From Vibrio splendidus (GTDB lineage: Bacteria > Pseudomonadota > Gammaproteobacteria > Enterobacterales > Vibrionaceae), in contig NZ_LNRF01000011.1 in the NCBI RefSeq assembly GCF_001557875.1, positions 62,001 to 126,000 of the forward strand: a stretch of 64,000 bases of DNA, written 5' to 3'. Numbering within the stretch: the first letter of the stretch is position 1; every line of letters begins with the position of its first letter. Below are positions 57,617-64,000 of this stretch, piece after piece. The notes beneath the pieces are model-generated. The model saw nothing but the letters and a program-made list of their open reading frames with translations. It ran no database searches and was not told the DNA's origin. The translations under genes and the position numbers were made by a program.

Positions 57617-58261
57617 TTAGAATCGGTAGTCGACAGATACGGTAAATTCGCTGTTGTTTGGCACAGAGAGTTCAATGAAGTTGCCTTCAGAATAAGATTC
57701 GAACATATGGCGGTATTGGAAATCAGCAGAAACGTTTTTCATGATCTTGTATTGAACACCTGCTTGAAGGCCGAAAACGAAGTCTGTTTCGCTGCCTTTG
57801 TCTTCGCCATATATAGTGTTATCTAATGTTGCTTTGTTTGTGACAAAGCCTGTTGATGCACCACCGAAAACTGAGAAGTCATTGTTCAATGCGTGAACGT
57901 AATCGTACGAGATCAGGAATTCAGTTTGACGTAGATCTAGAGTAGTAACATCGCCTTCTGCAAATTCGTAGTCAATTAGTTCATTGTCACCAGTAAAGTT
58001 AATCGTACCAGTAATACGATGGTTTTCTTGAATGTAAGCACCGCCACGAATATGAAAAGCAGCGCCTTTGGCTGTTTTACTTTCTTTAAAGCCAGGTCCA
58101 GAGATTTGAGCTTTAGCAGAGTGGTAGCCTAAACCACCACCTACAAAAAACTCGGTTTTAATTGGTTCTGGCATTAATTCAGGAGTTGGTGCTGATTCAC
58201 TAGCGAAAACTGTTGTTGCCGTTACAGAAGAGATTGCTAGTACAAGTAATGTTTTTTTCAT
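57617..58261 (-). CDS. Outer-membrane beta-barrel protein
   Basis: 214 residues from ATG 58261 (MKKTLLVLAISSVTATTVFA, signal peptide cleaved before SES). A second ATG four codons upstream lacks a ribosome site. After a short Pro-rich segment, alternating strands with terminal aromatic residues (FFVGGGLGYHSAKAQI, FHIRGGAYIQENHRITGTI, FGLQAGVQYKI, ADFQYRHMF) end in SVDYRF with terminal Phe, the BAM signal. It fits an 8-strand OmpA/OmpX-like porin-type barrel; function unknown. Transcribed away from recR. Confidence 0.85.
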   Translation of the reverse strand: MKKTLLVLAISSVTATTVFASESAPTPELMPEPIKTEFFVGGGLGYHSAKAQISGPGFKESKTAKGAAFHIRGGAYIQENHRITGTINFTGDNELIDYEFAEGDVTTLDLRQTEFLISYDYVHALNNDFSVFGGASTGFVTNKATLDNTIYGEDKGSETDFVFGLQAGVQYKIMKNVSADFQYRHMFESYSEGNFIELSVPNNSEFTVSVDYRF

Positions 58262-58423
58262 TGTTATGTCCATCGGTATAGGGAATTGGGTGCATTATGC
58301 GTAGCCCTGACCCCTGCGGCTAATGAATCAATGGAATAGTCTTGTTAACCAAAAGTTATCAAGCTAGAGGCGACAGATATGATAGGAAGATACAGATAGA
58401 GCTTTATAAGTAACTAAACGACA

Positions 58424-58461
58424 TAAAACACAAAGCCGCTAATTTAGCGGCTTTGTGTTTA
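58424..58461. terminator. aqpZ terminator
   Basis: A perfect 16-bp stem AAACACAAAGCCGCTA/TAGCGGCTTTGTGTTT with ATT loop. It can act on both strands. It lies just past the aqpZ stop. Confidence 0.9.
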
Positions 58462-58492
58462 TTTAATGTGGGCTTTCGTTGAGTTAGAGAAC

Positions 58493-59182
58493 TTAATCTG
58501 ATCCCCTCACTGCTTTGTATATCATCGCGCCAATCACAGCACCAACAATCGGTGCAACCCAGAATAGCCATAATTGCGATACAGCCCAATCACCGACAAA
58601 CACAGCTACGCCAGTACTTCGAGCGGGATTCACTGAGGTGTTGGTTACAGGGATACTGATAAGGTGAATTAGGGTCAAACAAAGACCGATAGCGATAGGT
58701 GCGAACCCCGCTGGTGCTTTAGAGTCGGTTGCGCCCATGATCACGAACAGGAACACCATGGTCATGACGACCTCACAGACCAATGCAGCGGTAAGTGAAT
58801 AACCACCAGGAGAATGTTCACCATAACCATTTGAAGCAAAGCCTGATGAGACAGCATCAAAACCTGCTTGGCCGGAAGCTATAACAAATAGCACGCCACC
58901 CGCGATAATACCGCCAATCACTTGGGCAATAATATAAGGTGCAACATCTTTGCCATCAAAGCGACCACCACTCCATAGACCTATGGTGACAGCTGGGTTG
59001 AGGTGACAACCTGATATATGCCCAATAGCAAAGGCCATGGTGAGTACGGTTAAACCAAAGGCGAGGGAAACTCCGAGTAGACCAATTCCCACATCGGGGA
59101 AAGCGGCGGCCAAGACTGCACTACCACAACCACCTAACACCAACCAAAATGTACCGAACATTTCTGCGATATACTTATTCAT
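58493..59182 (-). CDS. aqpZ: Aquaporin Z
   Basis: A 229-residue water channel of the inner membrane. Two NPA motifs (GCHLNPAVTIGLWSGGRF and TSVNPARSTGVAV), with the selectivity-filter Arg following the second, and six hydrophobic helices. The His and Thr positions of AqpZ-type filters appear conserved (GLCLTLIHLISIPVTNTSVNPAR). Length is standard. AGGATAG ribosome site. Likely role in osmotic water flow. Confidence 0.97.
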   Translation of the reverse strand: MNKYIAEMFGTFWLVLGGCGSAVLAAAFPDVGIGLLGVSLAFGLTVLTMAFAIGHISGCHLNPAVTIGLWSGGRFDGKDVAPYIIAQVIGGIIAGGVLFVIASGQAGFDAVSSGFASNGYGEHSPGGYSLTAALVCEVVMTMVFLFVIMGATDSKAPAGFAPIAIGLCLTLIHLISIPVTNTSVNPARSTGVAVFVGDWAVSQLWLFWVAPIVGAVIGAMIYKAVRGSD

Positions 59183-59275
59183 AACTATCCTTATTAATCT
59201 TTACCAGTATCAATAAGATAGTTTAAATTTATCAAAGTTGTGAAATCTTGGGCATATATAAAAAGAAAAGTATTC

Positions 59276-59524
59276 TTAGGTTATTGCTTCGAGCTCAATA
59301 AGGTTATCAAGTGCTTCTTGATCTGTTTTTCCACAGATGACAGGACAAGCTTTAAATTGGTGGCACACCTTAGGGCGTGAAGACAGACCAAATAGCTTAC
59401 AGAGGTTTTGCTCATTTAATTGAATGCAACGCACGCCAGCAGGCTTACCATTCGGCATTCCAGGAATAGCAGATGTAATACTTGGAGCGACACAGCATGC
59501 TCCACAACCTAGGCGACATTCCAT
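59276..59524 (-). CDS. YkgJ-family cysteine-cluster protein
   Basis: 82 residues from ATG 59524 (MECRLGCGACCVAPSITSAIPG). The open frame extends 60 residues upstream, but that part overlaps the divergent promoter and is not family-like. Eight cysteines, grouped as CRLGCGACC, RCIQL, NLCKLF, VCHQF and CPVIC, are the usual pattern of the zinc- or iron-chelating YkgJ group. Function unknown. It lies head-to-head with another cysteine-cluster gene, ycgN. Confidence 0.85.
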   Translation of the reverse strand: MECRLGCGACCVAPSITSAIPGMPNGKPAGVRCIQLNEQNLCKLFGLSSRPKVCHQFKACPVICGKTDQEALDNLIELEAIT

Positions 59525-59683
59525 CAAATCAAACTCACTAAATAACAGGGTGCGCGATAGTAGCAAAAAATGATGAGAGTGACAGCTGTTGATTGAATCA
59601 AAGAATGAACAATTATTATCCTTGAACTTTTTATGGGCTAGCGGTATAACACGCACCCCAGTAAAAGAGTAAGAAGTAATCCT

Positions 59684-60121
59684 ATGACGAATCCATTTTG
59701 GCAAGAAAAGACACTAGAACAGATGACCGAGAATGAGTGGGAATCTCTGTGTGACGGTTGTGGTAAGTGTTGCCTACATAAGCTTATGGATGAAGATAGC
59801 GATGAAGTTTACTACACCAATGTGGCGTGTAGCTGGCTGAACGACAAAACATGTTCGTGTAAAGATTACCCGAACCGCTTCACATCAGGTGAAGAGTGTT
59901 TGAAGCTGACTCGTGACAAGATTCATGAATTCCATTGGCTACCAGACACTTGTGCTTATCGCCTTTTATCCGAATCTAAGCCGATTCCTGAATGGCACCC
60001 ATTGATTACGGGCTCTAAATCAGAGATGCATGCTGCTGGTGAAAGCGTTCGTAACAAAGTGGTATACGAAATCGATGTTGTCGATTGGGAAGATCACATT
60101 TTGAACCACCCGAATCGCTAG
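59684..60121 (+). CDS. ycgN: YcgN-family (UPF0260) cysteine-cluster protein
   Basis: A 145-residue protein. The opening MTNPFWQEKTLEQMTENEWESLCDGCGKCCLHKLMDED is diagnostic, with a C-x2-C-x2-CC cluster, then further Cys in NVACSWL, KTCSCKDYP, EECLKL and DTCAYRLL. YcgN is of unknown function and possibly binds an iron-sulphur cluster. It is divergent from the YkgJ-type gene with a 159-bp gap. Terminator at 60150. Confidence 0.93.
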   Translation: MTNPFWQEKTLEQMTENEWESLCDGCGKCCLHKLMDEDSDEVYYTNVACSWLNDKTCSCKDYPNRFTSGEECLKLTRDKIHEFHWLPDTCAYRLLSESKPIPEWHPLITGSKSEMHAAGESVRNKVVYEIDVVDWEDHILNHPNR

Positions 60122-60149
60122 TTGACGATTACTAGTCAATTACCCGAAT

Positions 60150-60181
60150 AAAAAAAGGCTCACATTTCTGTGAGCCTTTGT
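60150..60181. terminator. Terminator between ycgN and the BCCT gene
   Basis: AAAGGCTCACA pairs with TGTGAGCCTTT with TTTC loop. It lies between convergent genes. Confidence 0.9.
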
Positions 60182-60226
60182 CGTATTTAGGAGGGTCCAA
60201 ATCAATGGACTGTGTCATGGCTAATG

Positions 60227-62113
60227 TCAAGCAAGCGGTAAGTCTGCAACCACCTGGTTGAACGTGATACGAGCATTCTGAGCTTGCTCAGATAACTCGA
60301 TCTTTTTCGCTTGTGCGGCACTAAGATTACTCTCGGCCTGCTCAAGTGCTTGTTGTAGGTTCTCTGGTAACTCGTGAGTTTCCATTTGTGAACCTTGCTC
60401 TAACACATAAGCGCGAATTTCTTTCTTCACTGCGGCAAGTTCTGTGTAAGCAACACGCTCAAGTTCTGCAGCTTCTTGCGCAGCATCTTTTTCTTTCTCA
60501 AATTGAGCCAGTGCCATACCTTCAGCAGACCAAGGGTCCATGTCTGGCAGTTCTTCGATGTTGATCGTTGGCTCGATGTACGCATCTTGATGACGTAGGT
60601 CGAGGTTAGTCGCACGAACCGCTGAAATCATCAACATTACAGAGATAGCCAGCAGCGGTAAGCCACCAACAATCGCCGCTGTTTGTAGAGTGCTTAGACC
60701 GCCCAAGAACATCAGAATCGTTGGTAAGAACGATAGAGTAAATGCCCAGAACATACGGTTCCAACGCATTGGCTCTTCGGTCACATTGTTTTGAACCACA
60801 GACGCAAGAATGTATGAGATAGAGTCAAAGGTTGTTGCTGTAAAGATGATACAAAGCAAAGTGAATACTGCGATAACTAGAGTACTCATTGGCAACTGCG
60901 CTAGCATCGAGAAGATAGCCTTAGTTGCGCCTTCTGCATTCAAAATAGCAACCACATCTAGCTCACCAGAAAGCTGCAGTGATAAGCCGTAGTTACCTAG
61001 AATCATGAAGAATAAGAAACAACCTAGAGAACCGAAGAAGATAGAACCTGACACCATTTGTTTGATGGTTCTGCCGCGAGAGATACGCGCAACAAACAGA
61101 CCCATACTCGGTGCAAATACTAGCCACCATGCCCAGTAGAAAATCGTCCAGTCTTGTGGGAAGTGAGTGTTTTCGAATGTACCGTAGCCACCAAATGGTT
61201 CAGCCCACGTTGCCATCACGAAGAAGTTAGACAGTAGACGACCAATTGAGTCTAACCCCGTTTCTAACATGAAGATTGTTGGACCTGCAATCAGAACGAA
61301 AGCCAGTAGGCCCATCGCACCCCAGAAGTTGATGTTACTTAGGATCTTGATGCCTTTTTCCAATCCAGCATAAGATGAGTAAGCAAAAATCGCAGTACAC
61401 ACTAAAAGCACCATCACTTGCGTTAGGTTATTTTTAGGTAGACCAAATAGGTGATTCAGACCTTCAGTGATTAGAGGTGCAGCTAAACCTAGCGTTGTTG
61501 CAGCGCCGCCTAATAGACCGAAAATGAAAAGGATATCGACGATTTTTCCAGGTACGCCTTTACTGCGGTGTTCACCAAGAACAGGCATTAACGCACTAGA
61601 GATCTTTAGAACTGGCTGTTTACGTACATAGAAGAAGTAAGCGATAGGAATCGCAGGGATCAGGTAGATAGACCACGCGATTGGTCCCCAGTGGAACAAA
61701 CCATAAGTTGCAGCCCAACGAACCGCTTCTTCGCTGCCTGGTTCTAGTTGGAAAGGCGGTGATTGGTAGTAGTAAGCCCACTCAATACAGCCCCAGTACA
61801 AAATACTTGCACCGATACCGCCACAAAATAGCATTGCAGCCCATGATGCTGTTTTGAATTCAGGCTCTTCATCAGCTTCGCCCAGTTTAATTTGTCCCAT
61901 ATCACTGAACACAACGTAAACCATAAATGCACAGGCAGCGAGACCTAGCGCAAGATATAGAAATCCTAGTTGATCCGTCATGAATGTTTTCGCAACCGCA
62001 ATCCAGTCTGCGCCCTGAGCTGGGAACAAAATGAGCGGGAAAACTATCGTGAGTAGGAGTGCAATCGCACCAAAGAAGGTAGGCTTATCAATAAGCTCAA
62101 AAGTGTTTTTCAC
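60227..62113 (-). CDS. BCCT-family transporter with long cytoplasmic tail
   Basis: A 628-residue carrier with 12 helices (residues 10-505) and an unusual C-terminal tail of about 120 residues rich in E, A, K and Q, predicted as coiled coil (residues 530-620). The motif GGIGASILYWGCIEWAYYY and the signature WTIFYWAWWLVFAPSMGLFVARISRGRT place it in the betaine/carnitine/choline group. The last Trp of the usual WW-x-x-W is Phe here, as in carnitine-type members that also lack it. Start GTG with a poor ribosome site. Substrate is probably a quaternary amine or DMSP, unproven. Confidence 0.88.
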   Translation of the reverse strand: MKNTFELIDKPTFFGAIALLLTIVFPLILFPAQGADWIAVAKTFMTDQLGFLYLALGLAACAFMVYVVFSDMGQIKLGEADEEPEFKTASWAAMLFCGGIGASILYWGCIEWAYYYQSPPFQLEPGSEEAVRWAATYGLFHWGPIAWSIYLIPAIPIAYFFYVRKQPVLKISSALMPVLGEHRSKGVPGKIVDILFIFGLLGGAATTLGLAAPLITEGLNHLFGLPKNNLTQVMVLLVCTAIFAYSSYAGLEKGIKILSNINFWGAMGLLAFVLIAGPTIFMLETGLDSIGRLLSNFFVMATWAEPFGGYGTFENTHFPQDWTIFYWAWWLVFAPSMGLFVARISRGRTIKQMVSGSIFFGSLGCFLFFMILGNYGLSLQLSGELDVVAILNAEGATKAIFSMLAQLPMSTLVIAVFTLLCIIFTATTFDSISYILASVVQNNVTEEPMRWNRMFWAFTLSFLPTILMFLGGLSTLQTAAIVGGLPLLAISVMLMISAVRATNLDLRHQDAYIEPTINIEELPDMDPWSAEGMALAQFEKEKDAAQEAAELERVAYTELAAVKKEIRAYVLEQGSQMETHELPENLQQALEQAESNLSAAQAKKIELSEQAQNARITFNQVVADLPLA

Positions 62114-62241
62114 GAGTATTATTCCATTAAAATGAGAGCGGAATTATGGAATGAACTCGTTTTTTAGACCTAATCGGGTCTGTTGTCGTGACGACAAATC
62201 GCTTTAATGCAGAGAGGAAGGTGCAGTAACAGAGGGGAAAG

Positions 62242-62595
62242 TTAGATTAAGGCAAGTAGAATGCCACCAACGGTTGCCGCTGCGGATAAGTATTGCCCAG
62301 CTGAATAAGAACCATCGTCCTCTTCTTCAATCTTATCTGGGTGATCCATACCTAAAGCGCCATGAGCAAATGACTCAACCTTATCGGTAACGGTCGCGTT
62401 TTCAGCTTCGATTTTCTTGGCTTCTTTATCTATTTCTTTAAGAGCAGATAATAAGGCTTTACCCTCATCAGAGAGCTTAACGGTATTTTGCTCAACCTTA
62501 AGAGGGGCGGGCTTTTCAGCTTCTGCACTCTTGGTTTGTGTGTTCATTTGCGAAGGTGAATACAGCTGAGTATTACTCGTTCCTACTGGCGTCAT
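62242..62595 (-). CDS. Small hypothetical protein with C-terminal hydrophobic segment
   Basis: 117 residues from ATG 62595 (MTPVGTSNTQLYSPSQMNTQ), which has a strong AAGGAGAG site; the 20 codons upstream are not used. A Ser/Thr/Gln-rich disordered start is followed by a charged helix with LSDEGKALLSALKEIDKEAKKIEAE (about residues 45-70) and a short hydrophobic C terminus (LSAAATVGGILLALI). No signal peptide. I do not recognise the family. It sits between the BCCT gene and chaN with gaps on both sides; the 265-bp gap to chaN shows no gene. Confidence 0.7.
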   Translation of the reverse strand: MTPVGTSNTQLYSPSQMNTQTKSAEAEKPAPLKVEQNTVKLSDEGKALLSALKEIDKEAKKIEAENATVTDKVESFAHGALGMDHPDKIEEEDDGSYSAGQYLSAAATVGGILLALI

Positions 62596-62860
62596 ATCGC
62601 TCTCCTTACTTATCCTTAAATATAGTATCGGCAGAGGTGTGAAAAACTTGTGCAATTAATCATCGATAGTGATGTTTTTTATTCGCACATTATATTTTCA
62701 TCTGCTTTGTTAAATCGCCTATTTACTAAGCAAGTCTTGTGCCGATAAGAATGTTTAATTTTAGATAGAGTTAGGATGAATGATGGGAACGTGAGCAAGT
62801 TGTGACGATGGACCAATTATCTAGGATTAGCCCATCGACTCTTTAGGTTAAAAGGATGGT

Positions 62861-63814
62861 TTAGTCACACTCTAGGCTAGCGCTACGTTTTGATAGGTGT
62901 TGGTATGCTTTCATTTGATTCTCTTTTTTTACAAAGCGAGCCGGTGGCGAAAGCACTTCAAGTTGATAATCACTGCTATCCGATGAGATCTCTTTAACTG
63001 GGCTGATGATGGCAATTTTCAAATCAGGGTTACGACGTAGAATCGATGCCGCCGTTCCTAATCCTCCCTCTGTGTGGAATTTACCTGCTACATGAATCAC
63101 TTGTTTACCTGGGTTTGATGCTAGGTAATTCACAATCGACTCTGCCATGGTTTCGTCCCAGGTGATCTGAGCGGCAAACTGCTTTTCTGTTTGCTCTGGC
63201 GTACCATGATGCATAGAAGCCATGAACTTTTCTTTGTATGGGCTATCGCCAGTATCCACTTCTGCAGCAATCCATAGGCGTTGCTCGGTCGATAATTGGT
63301 CTAGGTAAGGCAATCCTTTACGGCCAATACACTGCACAAATGGCTTTGGTGCATTTGCTGCAAGAACATCGACGTCGTTAGCTTTTGCGAACTCAACTAA
63401 CGCACGGTAATCACTTTCGTAATTTGGCCACGCCGCCGCTTGAGACATGAGAATTTGTTCACCAATTTCACCGTTTAAGTATTGGTCGAGTGTGGTTTGG
63501 TGCTCTCGAGTGAACTGTTCCATTGAAAGTGTAATGTTTGATGTTGAATTGCGGCGCGCTTTTAAGAAATCGGTTTGGAAGCGGTGAATAGCAGAGTGAG
63601 TGTGCCATTCCCCAATAAGAATCACATCAGCATCAATCAGTTGCTTGGGTAAAGCATTGAGATCAAGTGCTTTACCTTGTGGAGAAGCGAACTGGTAGTC
63701 ATAGAATGTGGAAACGGATTCCGCTTGAGCCACTGTTTGAGAAGTGTCTTTTGAAGGTTGGCTAGCACAAGCTGTGAGAAGAGTGGCTAATCCGATAAGA
63801 ATAATACGTTGCAT
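62861..63814 (-). CDS. chaN: ChaN-family lipoprotein (haem-linked)
   Basis: A 317-residue lipoprotein. The lipobox LLTAC puts the acylated Cys at residue 16. The ChaN/DUF399 core has VILIGEWHTHSAIHRFQTDFL near residue 64 and a C-terminal HVAGKFHTEGGLGTA, both with metal or haem ligand candidates. Relatives in Campylobacter (ChaN) bind haem and relatives in Pseudomonas (PhuW) sit with haem uptake genes. AAGGAGG ribosome site. A strong Fur-like box lies 61 bp upstream, consistent with iron-regulated expression. Confidence 0.88.
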   Translation of the reverse strand: MQRIILIGLATLLTACASQPSKDTSQTVAQAESVSTFYDYQFASPQGKALDLNALPKQLIDADVILIGEWHTHSAIHRFQTDFLKARRNSTSNITLSMEQFTREHQTTLDQYLNGEIGEQILMSQAAAWPNYESDYRALVEFAKANDVDVLAANAPKPFVQCIGRKGLPYLDQLSTEQRLWIAAEVDTGDSPYKEKFMASMHHGTPEQTEKQFAAQITWDETMAESIVNYLASNPGKQVIHVAGKFHTEGGLGTAASILRRNPDLKIAIISPVKEISSDSSDYQLEVLSPPARFVKKENQMKAYQHLSKRSASLECD

Positions 63815-63874
63815 GAAGTGCCTCCTTGAAGAATACGCATACTAAAGGAGGCAAGATAATAACTCAATGCAAAC

Positions 63875-63887
63875 GATAATCAATATC
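63875..63887 (-). promoter_or_regulatory. Fur-like box upstream of chaN
   Basis: GATAATCAATATC matches 12 of 13 bases of the central Fur palindrome (GATAATCATTATC). It is 61 bp before the chaN ATG and just beyond the stop of the next minus-strand gene. Confidence 0.7.
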
Positions 63888-63889
63888 AA

Positions 63890-64000
63890 TTAAATTTGTT
63901 TGCGGTACACTCGCAGCATAAAGTCAGCCTCACAGTTAAATTGCTCTGCCTCGGTGAGTTGTTGTTTAAACTCTTCACTCGCTTTCCAAGCAAACGGCGT
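63890..64000 (-). CDS. C-terminal end of a methyltransferase, probably RlmA (partial)
   Basis: The last 36 codons of a minus-strand gene that continues beyond the window. They read TPFAWKASEEFKQQLTEAEQ and end LRVYRKQI. The TPFAW start and ADFMLRVYRK end resemble the C terminus of the 23S rRNA G745 methyltransferase RlmA. Too short to be certain. The stop codon lies three bases past the chaN Fur-like box. Confidence 0.5.
   Translation of the reverse strand, partial: TPFAWKASEEFKQQLTEAEQFNCEADFMLRVYRKQI

Overview
This window is a stretch of a Vibrio main chromosome, most likely from the Splendidus clade or a close relative. The case rests on gene order and protein sequence: a HubP/FimV-type polar hub protein, the minCDE block, feoABC with a cysteine-free FeoC, an ArgS/YecM pair, and the pdxB-asd-hubP-truA-accD-folC-dedD-cvpA-purF and ybaN-apt-dnaX-ybaB-recR strings all match the gammaproteobacterial core, with Vibrio-specific small genes in between. 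No prophage, transposase, integron or CRISPR array is visible, so this is mostly core genome. The unusual content lies in the intergenic DNA and in a few translation signals.

Layout. 1-2718: 3' part of a membrane-anchored sensor fused to an AraC DNA-binding domain. 2719-3362: terminator, a heptanucleotide array and a strongly structured probable small RNA. 3363-6085: feoABC ferrous iron uptake behind a Fur-like box. 6152-10316: UPF0114 protein, HIT protein, argS and yecM, with a second heptamer array and REP-like palindromes. 10802-12118: purU and a small Vibrio gene. 12279-19905: yoaA, tsaB, a small unknown gene, an Slp lipoprotein, an alpha/beta hydrolase, fadD and rnd. 20035-21801: minCDE (minus strand). 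22021-27780: ycgL, a lytic transglycosylase, a LysR regulator, a nucleoside transporter and a sodium/proton antiporter. 27898-36663: folD with a perfect PurR box, tRNA-Arg(UCU), aroC, a TRIC/UPF0126 membrane protein, epmC, yfcL, an FMN reductase, mnmC and fabB. 36664-37162: the long fabB 3' UTR, which fits the FarS small RNA of Vibrio. 37163-50359: pdxB through purF. 50461-57517: LysR, an RssB-like response regulator, a 45-residue membrane peptide, ybaN, apt, dnaX, ybaB and recR. 57617-64000: outer-membrane barrel, aqpZ, two cysteine-cluster proteins, a BCCT carrier, a small unknown, a ChaN-type lipoprotein and the tail of a probable rlmA.

How the parts connect. Purine and one-carbon supply share PurR-type operators (folD and cvpA-purF). 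Iron genes at both ends (feoABC, chaN) carry Fur-like boxes. Fatty-acid synthesis (fabB, accD) and use (fadD) are both present, and the candidate FarS RNA may connect the two. Cell-pole and division functions (HubP, MinCDE, the SPOR protein DedD) are also concentrated here.

The observations most worth a second look: a predicted -1 programmed frameshift in dnaX giving a 535-residue gamma subunit; ybaN apparently starting at ATT behind a perfect Shine-Dalgarno; a minus-strand structured RNA at about 2925-3060; REP palindromes with compensatory arm changes whose terminal heptamer is the unit of the heptamer arrays; the FarS-like fabB 3' UTR; and the receptor/pseudokinase/AraC fusion at the left edge.
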